IMG/VR virus record: IMGVR_UViG_3300028596_000057
Location: 1 to 25,568 of that record
Strand: one strand, 5' to 3'
DNA length: 25,568 nt
From: a virus
In this document: in pieces, positions 1-7,517 of the stretch
How the letters are laid out: each line of letters opens with the position of its first letter
Numbering within the stretch: position 1 is the first letter of the stretch
The notes under the pieces: model-generated
What the model was told of the DNA's origin: nothing
Database searches by the model: none
The model's input: the letters and a program-made list of their open reading frames with translations, nothing else
Position numbers and translations under genes: made by a program

Positions 1-3000
1 GGGCTGCGACTTGCTGGTTGGAGAGGATGCGTTCGCCGGGGGTGAGCATGGCGGGGACGGTGTCTTTGTTGCCGCTGCCGGGGACGACGCCGCCCTTGTT
101 GAAGCCGAGGGAGATGCTCGGCAGCGTGATTTTGGAGCTGATCTTTCCGGCGATGGAGTTCCACATTTTGCGGATGCCGTTGTTGTAGACCGAGTTCACA
201 ACGAACCGGACCGGTGAGGCGATCTTCGACTTCACGCCGTCCCAGATGGTGCCCAGGCTGTCACGCAGGGTCGAGAACGCCGTCTTCATCGAAGACTTGA
301 ACGTGCTGATCTTTCCGTTGATCGTGGAGAAGATCGACGAGATCTTGTCGCGGGCCCCGTTCCAGAGGTTGTTCCACGTGTTCGTGACGCCGTTCTTGAG
401 GTCAGAGACACCGTTCCGCACGGTCGTCCACGCCCCCGAGATCGCCGACCGCAGGCCGCCCCAGAAGCTGTTCCACTTGGAGCGCACGCCATCCCACAGT
501 GAGTTCCACGTGGTCACGACCCAGTTCTTCAGGTCGGTAAAGATCTTCTTGGTGCCGGTCCACAGCGACCCGAACCACGAGATGATCGCCCGCACCATGT
601 CCGGGATGATGCTGTGCCCGACCAACTTGTCGTACAGCCACTGGAAGGCGTCGACAATCCAGCCCACCACTTTCTTCACCCCGTCAGCGAGGGCTGTGAG
701 CCAGCCGATGACCGTCGTGATGACGGGCACCAGCAGGTTGACCGCCCCGGCCAGCACGGTCGCCAGCAACGTCGCCAAACCGGTGATCAGCGGCATCAAC
801 GGAGTAATCACTTGCATGGCCAGCTGCAGCAGCGCCGTAATGAGCTGCCCGAGCGGCGGAAGCAGCGGCGTCAACGCCGTCAGCAACTGCGGGAACAGCG
901 GGGCCATCGCGGCGAGGAACTGGCCCACCAGCTGCACCGCCGGCAGTAGCGCGGCGAAGATCGGCACCAGGGCCTGGGCCAGCATCGCGACGAACGGGAC
1001 AAGGGCGTCGAGCAGGGTCTTGATGAACGGGGCGATCGCCTGAATGACGGTCGCCAGCAGGTTGCCGATGGGCTGCAGCAGCGGCATGACCGCCTGCACC
1101 AGGCCGACGAGAACGCCACCGACGTCCTTCACCACGGGCAGCAGCGCCGTGATGATCGGCATCAGCGCCTTCCCGAGCGACGCCGCCAGGTCGGCGAGGA
1201 CCGGGGCGAACTTCTCGGCGAGCTCGGTCACGACGGGCGCGAGCGCGGCCAGCAGCGGCAGCGCCGCCTGAATCACCGCGCCAAGCGTGCCAGCCAGCAA
1301 CTTCGCGATGGCATTGATTGCCGTGAAGATACTCGTGAGAGCCTTCTGCACTTCCGGCATGGCGGTGATTTTGCGGAGCTCCTTGAAGGCCGCACCTATC
1401 GCGCCGAGGGCGTCCCCGCCACCGGCCGCGGCTGCCTTCAGTACGTTGCCGATCGTTCCGGCGATGTCCGCGATCAGGTGCCCGAACTGCTTGGCGATGC
1501 CCACGGCCGTGTTGATGGCGTCGGCCATCCGGCCGGACTTGAAGGCGTCGCCCAGCTTCTGGCTGATGGTGTCGGCGACGCCGCTCGCCGCGGTGGTGAG
1601 CCGCTTGAAGGCCGGGCTGGCGGCTACCGAGATCTGCGCCAGGCCGGTAATGAACTGGCCGGGGATGCGGGTGAGCGGCTTCATCCCCTCGTTGAGGCCA
1701 TCGAACAACCGCCGCAGCATCCCCGTCTTGCCGAGCTCGGTGACTGCGCTCGCAGCGTTCTTCGCCATGCCGTTCAGGACCGTGGCCGTGCCCGTCAGTC
1801 CGGTCGTGAGCGACGGCAGGATGGCCGTCGACATCGTCGTGAACGTCTGGCCGAGCCCGGCGAACAGCGCGTTCTGTACGTCGAGCTTCAGCCCACGCCA
1901 GGCTTCCCGCTGCGCGAGGACGGCGTTGACGAACTCACGGGCATTGGGTGCGAGCTTCGCCATGGCGTCAGCGGTCTTGTTGACGGCCGCGGCACCGGAG
2001 GTCTGTGCGTCCGCGAGCGCCCTTGCCGCATCGGCTACCGCGGCCTGCGCGTCGGCGATCTGCCGCGCGCCATCGACGGCCGCCTTCACTGCAGCGGCGC
2101 GGGCGTCGGCGACGGCCCGCTCCGCGTCGGCGACCTTTTGGGCGCCCTCGACCTGCGTGCGCGATGCCTCGATCTCCGCGTCCTTCAGGGCGCGGGTCTT
2201 GTCGGCGATCGTCTGGTTGGCGTCGGCGACCTTGGCCTTGGCGTCCGTGACCTGCTTGGAGCCCTCGACGCCCGCCTTGTTCGCGTCGGCCGCATCCTTC
2301 GTGAGCCGGTCCTGCTGGAGCTGGACTTCCTGGAGGTGCTGGACAGCCTCGTCGTAGGTGAGCTGCGCCTCCGCTCGCTGCTTCTGGGTAGCCTTCGGAT
2401 CGGCGAGGGTCTTGTTCAGCTCGTCCTGGGCATCCTGAACGCGGAGGACGCCCTCGCGGCGGTCGAGCTCCACATCCTTCTGCTGGTTGGCCAGATCCTC
2501 GAGCTGCCGGGCGGCGTCCTTGCGGGCTGCGGTCAGGTCCAGTTGTGCCTGCCGGGCCGACTTCTGGGCGTCGGCGAGATCCTGCTCGGCCTGCGTCACC
2601 TGCTCGGCTGCGCGACGGTTGGCATCCGCCACGTCCGAGACGGTCGACTTCAGGGAGCGCTGCGCGTCCTGGATCTGCCGGGCCGCCTGTACGCGAGCTG
2701 CTGCGGCGGCGACTTCGGCGTCCTTGACGCCCTGCTGGGCCTTGGCGAGGGAGCGTTGAGCGTTCTCGACTTGCCGGATCGACTTGCTGGCCGCGCCCGC
2801 GCTGGATGTGGCCGGCGCGAACGCGGTCTTGAAGGCGTCCCCGACTCCCGACGTGCCGATCTTGATTGCGGCGAAGGCTGCGCCCAGCGACAGCACGGCG
2901 GGAGCCGCGACGGCTGCGGCGGGGCCCATCTGGATGATGGCCTGCCCCAGGGAGGCAAGCATTGGAGCGGCGCCAGTGGCGACGACCTTCAGGTTGGTCA

Positions 3001-3592
3001 GGGCTGAGTAGAGCTTCTTGAGCCCACCGCTGCCGCTTTCCCCTCCGCCGCCAAGGCTGGACAGAGCGCCGAGCATGGACCGGTCGACGTCCACGCGGAC
3101 GTTCATCCGGCGGTCGCGGGTCAAGGCGTCGAGGCGGGCGCGTGCGGCTGCCGTGTCGGCGTCTGCAGTAATGCGCGTGGTGCGCGGCCGGGTGAGGAGG
3201 GCAAGGTCGTCCGCCGCAGCACGGGTGTCGGCGTCGGCGGTGATACGGGTCGTGCGCGCGCGGGTCAGCAGATCGAGGTCGTCGGCTGCGGCCCGAGTGT
3301 CCAGGTCCGCAGTGATGTGGACCGTGCGGGGCGCGGTCAACCGGTCCAGTTGCTGAGTGACGCGGCGTACCGAGGTCTCGGACAGGTCGGCGTCGATGAC
3401 GGCTTTGAGGACGGTGCGGGCGTGCTGGTCGGCAAACTGGCGGAGTTTGGCGAGGGCAGCCGTGTCGTCGAGGTCGAGGACGATGCCGACCTTGTTCTTC
3501 TTCTGCTGCAGCCGCTGCATGGCGCGGTCATAGGCAGTCTCGTCGGCCGTGACCTCGACGTACCCCTCGGCGATACGAAATGAGCCCGCCAC
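1..3592 (-). CDS. Tape measure protein (3' end outside window)
   Basis: Open frame from a GTG at 3592 to the left edge with no stop, so at least 1197 residues; the C-terminus is outside the window. A GGAGGAGG ribosome site sits 7 nt before the GTG. The tape measure sets tail length, fills the tail lumen with help from the chaperones encoded just upstream, and leaves during DNA ejection. In order: a short N-terminal domain; four tandem 24-residue repeats (about residues 85-180, LTRxRTTRITADADT type); a long Ala/Lys/Gln/Asp coiled coil (about 268-535); hydrophobic Leu/Pro-rich segments (about 775-965); a run of Trp-centred repeats (WNSLW, WNSFW, WNNLW); and near the edge PGSGNKDTVPAMLTPGE, a motif seen in many actinophage tape measures. 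The length, position after the frameshifted chaperones and composition agree, so the call is firm. Confidence 0.95.
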   Translation of the reverse strand, partial: MAGSFRIAEGYVEVTADETAYDRAMQRLQQKKNKVGIVLDLDDTAALAKLRQFADQHARTVLKAVIDADLSETSVRRVTQQLDRLTAPRTVHITADLDTRAAADDLDLLTRARTTRITADADTRAAADDLALLTRPRTTRITADADTAAARARLDALTRDRRMNVRVDVDRSMLGALSSLGGGGESGSGGLKKLYSALTNLKVVATGAAPMLASLGQAIIQMGPAAAVAAPAVLSLGAAFAAIKIGTSGVGDAFKTAFAPATSSAGAASKSIRQVENAQRSLAKAQQGVKDAEVAAAAARVQAARQIQDAQRSLKSTVSDVADANRRAAEQVTQAEQDLADAQKSARQAQLDLTAARKDAARQLEDLANQQKDVELDRREGVLRVQDAQDELNKTLADPKATQKQRAEAQLTYDEAVQHLQEVQLQQDRLTKDAADANKAGVEGSKQVTDAKAKVADANQTIADKTRALKDAEIEASRTQVEGAQKVADAERAVADARAAAVKAAVDGARQIADAQAAVADAARALADAQTSGAAAVNKTADAMAKLAPNAREFVNAVLAQREAWRGLKLDVQNALFAGLGQTFTTMSTAILPSLTTGLTGTATVLNGMAKNAASAVTELGKTGMLRRLFDGLNEGMKPLTRIPGQFITGLAQISVAASPAFKRLTTAASGVADTISQKLGDAFKSGRMADAINTAVGIAKQFGHLIADIAGTIGNVLKAAAAGGGDALGAIGAAFKELRKITAMPEVQKALTSIFTAINAIAKLLAGTLGAVIQAALPLLAALAPVVTELAEKFAPVLADLAASLGKALMPIITALLPVVKDVGGVLVGLVQAVMPLLQPIGNLLATVIQAIAPFIKTLLDALVPFVAMLAQALVPIFAALLPAVQLVGQFLAAMAPLFPQLLTALTPLLPPLGQLITALLQLAMQVITPLMPLITGLATLLATVLAGAVNLLVPVITTVIGWLTALADGVKKVVGWIVDAFQWLYDKLVGHSIIPDMVRAIISWFGSLWTGTKKIFTDLKNWVVTTWNSLWDGVRSKWNSFWGGLRSAISGAWTTVRNGVSDLKNGVTNTWNNLWNGARDKISSIFSTINGKISTFKSSMKTAFSTLRDSLGTIWDGVKSKIASPVRFVVNSVYNNGIRKMWNSIAGKISSKITLPSISLGFNKGGVVPGSGNKDTVPAMLTPGERILSNQQVAA
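3053..3340 (-). repeat. Four tandem 72-bp repeats inside the tape measure gene
   Basis: Units start on the minus strand at 3340, 3268, 3196 and 3124, exactly 72 nt (24 codons) apart. Units 2 and 3 are almost identical at protein level (LTRARTTRITADADT and LTRPRTTRITADADT, each followed by RAAADDL or AAARARL). Unit 1 is close and unit 4 has diverged (LTRDRRMNVRVDVD). The predicted structure is strand plus helix, unlike the coiled coil downstream. Confidence 0.85.
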
Positions 3593-3595
3593 CCG

Positions 3596-4371
3596 CTACC
3601 CTCCTCCGCTCACGATTCCGGGGAACATGACCCGGAATGCCGTCAGTGAGACCTCTCGGTTCTCGCCGCCGCCCTGTCGGGCTGGCTGGGTGCTGCTGGT
3701 GCGGGTGGTTGTGCTGCTGTTCTGGTCTTGCTCGTCGCGTTCTTCTTCGACCCGGGCGGCCATCACGCCCTGGTAGGCGGTGAGCCTGTGGACGAGGGCG
3801 AAGTAGCGGGGGGCGGAGACATCGGCTTGCTCAAGGTCGATGCCGTAGATGGCGAGGAAGTCGGCGTCGATGTCGTCCTGATGGTCGAGGACCCACATGA
3901 CCTGACTGAGCCGGTCCGCGATGGCCTCCAGCCAGCCCTGGCCGTAGATCCACTCGTGCAGGCGGGTCAGCCACGCCGGGCCGCTTTTCCCCCCGTCCCC
4001 TCCTGCTTGCCGAGGGCCTGGCCGACGATGATGTTGACGATCTTCTCCAGCTGCTCCTCCGACAGGCCACGGGACTCTTCCAGCGCCGTGTACGCGTCCT
4101 CCCCGAGCACCCGGATCAGAAGCGGCGCAGTCGCCAGGTCGTGGCCGACCTCGCTGGCCTGCCGCAGGTACTGCAGGGCGACACCCTTGGGGATGGTCTT
4201 GGGGATCGTGTACTCGTCGTCGCCGATGTAGAAGAGCGGGACCCTCTCCTCTTCGATCTCGTCGTTGGCGGCGATCCGGATCGGCTCAAATTCCAGGTCG
4301 CCGCCGACGACCGGCTTGGCTGCCGCGCGCTTCCGTGCGGCAGCGGTGCTCTGACGTGTGGTGGATGCCAT
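3596..4371 (-). CDS. Tail assembly chaperone, long frameshift product (gpG-T type)
   Basis: Predicted product of a -1 ribosomal frameshift: codons 1-129 of the upstream chaperone, then from AGC (3985-3983) in the -1 frame to the TAG at 3598-3596, about 258 residues in total. The second part begins SGPAWLTRLHEWIYGQGWLEAIADRL and has no good start of its own: the first ATG at 3898 lies inside a region that reads well upstream of it and lacks a ribosome site. It ends in a polar, Thr/Ser/Gln-rich tail. In many long-tailed phages the short and long forms coat the tape measure in a fixed ratio and recruit major tail protein. The overlap, the heptamer and the place directly before the tape measure all support this; the shift itself is inferred from sequence. 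Confidence 0.85.
3967..4371 (-). CDS. Tail assembly chaperone, short form (gpG type)
   Basis: 134 residues from ATG at 4371 (GAGGAG about 10 nt upstream) to TGA at 3969-3967. The open frame extends further upstream, but the ribosome site and protein-like composition start here. The N-terminus is basic and Ala-rich (MASTTRQSTAAARKRAAAK), followed by an acidic globular part with VPLFYIGDDEYTIPKTIPKG and a helical region with LSEEQLEKIVNIIVGQAL. This is the usual look of actinophage gpG-like chaperones. It acts in tail assembly with the frameshifted long form and lies between the major tail protein and the tape measure. Confidence 0.88.
   Translation of the reverse strand: MASTTRQSTAAARKRAAAKPVVGGDLEFEPIRIAANDEIEEERVPLFYIGDDEYTIPKTIPKGVALQYLRQASEVGHDLATAPLLIRVLGEDAYTALEESRGLSEEQLEKIVNIIVGQALGKQEGTGGKAARRG
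3985..3991 (-). promoter_or_regulatory. Programmed -1 ribosomal frameshift site (GGGAAAA)
   Basis: On the minus strand the end of the short chaperone reads GGG GGA AAA GCG. The heptamer G GGA AAA is a canonical X XXY YYZ slip site, similar to the lambda G-T site GGGAAAG. Slipping back one base after AAA joins the frame that stays open to 3596. A GC-rich segment follows directly and could slow the ribosome, but I did not identify a definite stimulatory structure. Confidence 0.85.
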
Positions 4372-4409
4372 GGGTGGTGCTCCTCGAAGCGTGCAGGGGC
4401 GAGCGTCGG

Positions 4410-4973
4410 CTAGCTGGTCTGGTCGACGATGTGAACAGGGGCGATGGACGCGGACACGTAGTGGCCGCTGAACTTCACGCCGTACAGCGTCTGCTTGTCC
4501 TTCGTGTAGGCGATCTCGACGGCGTCCGTGGACAGGGCCTTGCGGACGATCACGCGCCGAGTGAACGTCCCGCCGGGGGCCCATCCGTCGAAGAGCAGCG
4601 CCTTGTAGGTGGGCTGGGTAGCCGAGCTCGCGAACGACGGCTCGAACGACGCGTAGCCCGCGCCACTCGCGCTGGTGCCGCCGTTGAGGGAGAGTGACAG
4701 GTTCGCGAGCGTGGGCTCGGCCATCGACGTCTCGACGGTGAAGTCGCGCTTGGTCAGCCGGCTGCCGACCCGGTCGACGACCTGGTCGACTTCCAGCTCC
4801 GTGTAGGACTGGTCGATGGTCAGCTTGACGCCGTCCTGAGTGCCGCCAACATCCGTCCAGCTGGAGGCCGCGGGAGTGGTGTTGACGGCGGTGTCGAGCG
4901 GCTCGGCGGCGCCGAAAGCGCCCGAGTACAGAGTCGCCGGGCCCTGTACCAAGTTGGTCGCAAGTACGGCCAT
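4410..4973 (-). CDS. Major tail protein (tail tube)
   Basis: 187 residues from ATG at 4973, with AAGGAGA just upstream overlapping the end of the preceding small gene. The product forms the tail tube around the tape measure. The sequence is Thr/Ser/Val/Gly-rich and beta-like with few cysteines, and contains GGTQDGVKLTIDQSYTELEVDQ and FTVETSMAEPTLANLSL, typical of the siphovirus major tail protein family with a GxTxxGV...E.D...G/D pattern. Size, composition and position immediately before the chaperone pair fit. Family assignment is by pattern and synteny. Confidence 0.9.
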   Translation of the reverse strand: MAVLATNLVQGPATLYSGAFGAAEPLDTAVNTTPAASSWTDVGGTQDGVKLTIDQSYTELEVDQVVDRVGSRLTKRDFTVETSMAEPTLANLSLSLNGGTSASGAGYASFEPSFASSATQPTYKALLFDGWAPGGTFTRRVIVRKALSTDAVEIAYTKDKQTLYGVKFSGHYVSASIAPVHIVDQTS

Positions 4974-4975
4974 GG

Positions 4976-5152
4976 TCAGTTCTCCTTGCTAGCGGCCGGC
5001 TGGGCGGCCTTCTTGGTGGCCGGCGCGGCTGCTGCGGCCTGCTCGGTGTGGTCGACGAGGACGAGGCCCTGCCGCATCAGGTCGACGTATTCGGCGTCGT
5101 CGACCTCGATGGGCTTGTCGGGCTGCATGGTCGTAGCGATGGTGTGGGTCAC
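4976..5152 (-). CDS. Small structural-module protein, 58 residues
   Basis: Starts at GTG 5152, which overlaps the previous TGA (GTGA), and stops at TGA 4978-4976, 2 nt before the major tail gene start. An in-frame ATG at 5128 (MQPDKPIEVDD) is an alternative start. The core PIEVDDAEYVDLMRQGLV resembles the short proteins found between the tail-completion and major tail genes of many actinophages, whose role is unknown. The C-terminus is an Ala/Lys/Pro tail (AAAAAPATKKAAQPAASKEN). It is coupled to its neighbours and probably translated with them. Confidence 0.75.
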   Translation of the reverse strand: MTHTIATTMQPDKPIEVDDAEYVDLMRQGLVLVDHTEQAAAAAPATKKAAQPAASKEN

Positions 5153-5373
5153 CGGAAGTCCTTACGGTCGAGGGGCCACGTCACGGAGGCGAAGTTGGGG
5201 TGGAAGCGGATCTCGAGCGTCCGCTCGGGCGGAATGTCCCGGGGGCAGTCGATGACGCGGACGTCGCCGGTGACCAGGAACTCCATCTCGGCCCGGTCGC
5301 CGTGGACGAGGACCTTGCCGTTCCACGTCAGGAGGTCCCGGGACAGGGCGCCTTGGAGGGCGTAGCGGCTCAT
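5149..5373 (-). CDS. Small protein of the head-tail module, 74 residues
   Basis: The ATG at 5373 overlaps the stop of the upstream tail gene (ATGA). A longer reading of the frame exists upstream, but its composition is Arg/Pro/His-rich shadow sequence. Product MSRYALQGALSRDLLTWNGKVLVHGDRAEM... ending WPLDRKDFR. No membrane segment or catalytic motif is visible, and it looks like a compact beta protein. Position between the tail terminator-like gene and the major tail gene suggests a small virion or assembly protein. I do not recognise the family. Confidence 0.7.
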   Translation of the reverse strand: MSRYALQGALSRDLLTWNGKVLVHGDRAEMEFLVTGDVRVIDCPRDIPPERTLEIRFHPNFASVTWPLDRKDFR

Positions 5374-5819
5374 GACGGCACCTCCACCCAGGCGATGGCC
5401 AGGCCGGGGATGCTGTAGCGGGCATACGAGGACGGGTCGTCGGGGATGCGGCGCGGCTCCCCGGTGCAGTACGCCGACCGCACCTGCACCGCGGGGTATC
5501 CGGCAGGCAGGGCGACAGTCTGCGGAATGCCGCGGTGGTCCCAGCAGGCCGCCTGAATGGCCTGCGCCAAAGTCGACGCCTTGTTCCATGGCGGCTTCTG
5601 GCTGCCGGGGTTGAAGGCCCAGCAGTCGACGGACATGACGGGCTCGCGCAGCGGGACGTAGATGTTCGGGCTGCCGCCGACGGTGTCGATCGTGCAGAAC
5701 CCGGACGCCGCCCAGCTGCTGTTGTCTTTGGGGAGGGTCACGGAGACGCGGTCGCCGACGACAGTCTTCAGCCAGGCGATCGTGACCAGCTCATGGTTGG
5801 CGCGCAGCAGGAGGCTCAT
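5370..5819 (-). CDS. Probable tail terminator / tail completion protein
   Basis: 149 residues from ATG 5819 (ATGA overlap with the upstream gene) to TGA 5372-5370. It starts MSLLLRANHELVTIAWLKTVVGDRVSVTLP and continues with a beta-rich region, SVDCWAFNPGSQKPPWNKASTLAQAIQAACWD, which is the pattern of actinophage tail terminators in which a helix AxxLAxAIxxA follows a strand describing a tail or ligand-binding edge. In this gene order (gp10-like, terminator, major tail) the product is expected to cap the tail tube and join it to the head. Assigned by order and pattern. Confidence 0.72.
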   Translation of the reverse strand: MSLLLRANHELVTIAWLKTVVGDRVSVTLPKDNSSWAASGFCTIDTVGGSPNIYVPLREPVMSVDCWAFNPGSQKPPWNKASTLAQAIQAACWDHRGIPQTVALPAGYPAVQVRSAYCTGEPRRIPDDPSSYARYSIPGLAIAWVEVPS

Positions 5820-6187
5820 GCGGTCCTCCGCTGGAACAGGGCGGGACGCAAAAACGGCTGAGGCTCCCGGGCCAGGAGATTGACCTTCTTCACCGGGTGG
5901 TCGGCACCCTCCCAGAACAGCGCCTTCTTGAACTTCGGGAAGATCGTCATCGGGGGCAGGCCCATCTCGATGGCCTGGCAGTAGTTGACGTCCAGTGAGC
6001 CGACCCGCAGTACCTTGTCGTGCACTTCGGCACGCAGCGAGTCGTGCAGGCGGCTGGACCGCTTGGGCACGTACTGCTTGGCATCGGCGAGGATGGAGCG
6101 GCCGATGGACTCATCCAGCCACCGGTTGATGGCGGCGTCGACGTGCGTGCGTGCGGACGGGTCGATCCGCATGCGGGATCGCGCCAT
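5816..6187 (-). CDS. HK97 gp10-like neck / minor head protein
   Basis: 123 residues from ATG 6187 with GGAGAGGAGG upstream. Contains ILADAKQYVPKRSSRLHDSLRAEV, the typical gp10-family pattern of a helix followed by P.+.G.L+.S. It then has YCQAIEMGLPPMTIFPKFKKALFWEG and ends QPFLRPALFQRRTA, matching the usual end (PFLRPAL) of this family. Such proteins sit in the neck between connector and tail. Its stop overlaps the next start (ATGA). Confidence 0.85.
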   Translation of the reverse strand: MARSRMRIDPSARTHVDAAINRWLDESIGRSILADAKQYVPKRSSRLHDSLRAEVHDKVLRVGSLDVNYCQAIEMGLPPMTIFPKFKKALFWEGADHPVKKVNLLAREPQPFLRPALFQRRTA

Positions 6188-6223
6188 GGCCGCCTCCTCT
6201 CCGAAGGTGGTCTCGTGCTGGCC

Positions 6224-6240
6224 GCCCGGTCTCCCCGGGC
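6224..6240. other. GC hairpin in the short intergenic gap before the gp10-like gene
   Basis: GCCCGG (6224-6229), a 5-nt loop and CCGGGC (6235-6240) form a 6-bp stem. It lies in the 104-nt non-coding gap 6188-6291, on the minus-strand mRNA 37 nt before the start at 6187. Confidence 0.5.
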
Positions 6241-6260
6241 GTGTGGCCTGTTCGGTTGTC

Positions 6261-6288
6261 GGCTTCTTCCTGCTGTCAGGAAAAAGCC
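6261..6288. terminator. Long intergenic hairpin between head-closure and neck genes
   Basis: A 12-bp stem, GGCTTCTTCCTG (6261-6272) with CAGGAAAAAGCC (6277-6288), broken only by one G-U-type pair, with a 4-nt loop. It begins 3 nt beyond the stop of the head-closure gene on the minus strand. No T-run follows, so it may be a partial terminator, an mRNA-stabilising end or a processing point. It sits in one of the few real gaps in the virion operon. Confidence 0.55.
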
Positions 6289-6291
6289 AGG

Positions 6292-6627
6292 TCAGGTGGT
6301 GCGCCGCAGGTCGAGCCGCAGGTCTGCGGTGAGTGCTGGGTTGGCCATCGAGGAGACGGCGTCGACGATGTACACGGCGCCGGTGCGTTCGTCACGCACC
6401 CGGTCCTGGTCGGTGACGTCCGTTCCGGCGGTCACGCGGGCGACGGCGTAGCGGACGATGCGCGGGGTCGGGTCGTCGCGGGTCGTGACCCGGCGGGACT
6501 GCTCGGTCAGGCTCGCCGGGATCCCTGTGTAGATGGGGGTGTCGGTGTCCTGCTCGTCGCCGTAGCCGTCGGTGGCGGTGCCGCGCAGGATGGCGATGCT
6601 GGTGGTGGCGATCGCGACGGGCATCAC
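6292..6627 (-). CDS. Head-tail adaptor / head closure protein
   Basis: 111 residues from GTG 6627 (GTGA overlap with the upstream stop); an ATG at 6624 directly after gives a TGATG junction and may be the true start. The beta-rich sequence with LRGTATDGYGDEQDTDTPIYTGIPASLTEQSRRV and later VTDQDRVRDERTGAVYIVDAVSS fits the SPP1 gp16/HK97-type stopper group, where an acidic loop is followed by strand - P - strand and a D.V.D..TG..Y.V pattern. Expected to close the head exit channel after packaging and accept the tail. Confidence 0.78.
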   Translation of the reverse strand: MMPVAIATTSIAILRGTATDGYGDEQDTDTPIYTGIPASLTEQSRRVTTRDDPTPRIVRYAVARVTAGTDVTDQDRVRDERTGAVYIVDAVSSMANPALTADLRLDLRRTT

Positions 6628-7070
6628 GCACCACCCCGGTACGGCGCCCAGTACAGATGGTCGTCAGAGCCGTCCGTGAGGGCATCCCCGACGATCGGGC
6701 CAGCGCCCTCGATCGCGGACCGGATGTGAACGGTCCTGGACCGCATCCACGACACCCGCTTCAAGGAGCGGGCGGCCATGGGTGCGAGGACCAGGCCGTC
6801 GCCCTGCAGCGTGGTCGAGACCTGATCCTGCTGGATCTGCGTGGCATCCAGCCGCGTCTCCAGCCCGAACTGGCCCGCAATCCACGCCGCTTGATGGGCG
6901 ACGGCCTGGCCCAGCCAGTAGAGGTCCCGCATCCGCATGCGCGCCTCGTCGCCGAAGATGCGGTTGGAGAAGACCTCCACAGCCTTCTGCGCCTGGACAA
7001 GCTGCCGATCCGTCACCGAAACCCCTGTGGAGTCGGTGACGTCCTGCGCGGTCGCCCAGGCGTTGACCAT
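6624..7070 (-). CDS. Head-tail connector protein (gp6-like)
   Basis: 148 residues from ATG 7070, 1 nt beyond the previous stop, with GAGGAC as ribosome site. It begins with a helical domain, WATAQDVTDSTGVSVTDRQLVQAQKAVEVFSNRIF, followed by YWLGQAVAHQAAWIAGQFG. The order 'AxxxDvxxxTGxxVtxxxlxxAqxxIexfsgR' is the hallmark of gp6/gp15-type adaptor proteins that bind the portal. Position between capsid and closure protein agrees. Confidence 0.85.
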   Translation of the reverse strand: MVNAWATAQDVTDSTGVSVTDRQLVQAQKAVEVFSNRIFGDEARMRMRDLYWLGQAVAHQAAWIAGQFGLETRLDATQIQQDQVSTTLQGDGLVLAPMAARSLKRVSWMRSRTVHIRSAIEGAGPIVGDALTDGSDDHLYWAPYRGGA

Positions 7071-7071
7071 G

Positions 7072-7449
7072 TCAGTCCTCGCCCTCGATGACGTCGCGGG
7101 GCGTGGTCGTGTCCTCCGGGCTGTGGTCGACGGAGGCGGGCACCGTGTCCACCGAGTACGTGAGGATGAGCGAGAGGCCGTCCGGGTGCAGTTCGCCGCC
7201 GTCGAAGGACACGTCGCCGCGCGGGTGGAGGCCGCGCTGGATGGCCTCGTTGACGACGCCAGCGCGGTTGGCCTCGTGCTGATAGTCCTCGTCGGTCCAC
7301 CGCGCGGCGAGCACGACGAAATCCTTGACGAACCGGGTGCCGTCGCTGCCGTCGGCGGATCGCTCGTCGACCTCTACCTCGGGCTCGCCGGCCTTGGCCG
7401 GGTGCTGCCTGGCGCGGGCGCTGCTGGCGGTCTTCTTCGCTGCTGCCAT
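7072..7449 (-). CDS. Structural-module protein of unknown role, 125 residues
   Basis: Starts at ATG 7449 (AGGGAGGTGAGCC before it) and stops 1 nt before the connector gene. The N-terminus is basic and Ala-rich, as in proteins carrying a charged tail. The core has GTRFVKDFVVLAARWTDEDYQHEANRAGVVNEAIQRGLHPRGDV and ends in an acidic stretch. I know proteins of this type only as the hypothetical gene directly after the major capsid gene in actinophages. It may be a capsid decoration or head-completion protein, but the sequence does not show which. Confidence 0.6.
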   Translation of the reverse strand: MAAAKKTASSARARQHPAKAGEPEVEVDERSADGSDGTRFVKDFVVLAARWTDEDYQHEANRAGVVNEAIQRGLHPRGDVSFDGGELHPDGLSLILTYSVDTVPASVDHSPEDTTTPRDVIEGED

Positions 7450-7471
7450 GGCTCACCTCCCTGGTTGTCCG

Positions 7472-7502
7472 CCGCACCGCCCGGAGCCGTCGGGCGGTGC
7501 GG
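7472..7502. terminator. Perfect 12-bp GC hairpin after the major capsid gene
   Basis: CCGCACCGCCCG (7472-7483), a 7-nt loop and CGGGCGGTGCGG (7491-7502) pair perfectly. It starts 15 nt beyond the capsid stop on the minus strand and has no T-tract. Streptomyces terminators often lack one, so it may be a partial terminator or 3' stabiliser that makes capsid mRNA more abundant than the genes behind it. Confidence 0.72.
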
Positions 7503-7517
7503 GGATTGGAGGACTGG

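Noticed and set aside
1478-3007. Long plus-strand open frame (509 codons) opposite the tape measure
   Set aside because: Arg/Leu/Gly-rich shadow of the coiled-coil repeats of the tape measure; no ribosome site, and the minus strand has a clear protein.
3053-3340. CRISPR-like array because of regular 72-bp spacing
   Set aside because: The repeats are in frame, coding and continuous with no spacers.
3831-4070. 79-codon minus-strand frame in the chaperone overlap
   Set aside because: Arg/Ser-rich third frame; the other two frames form the frameshift pair.
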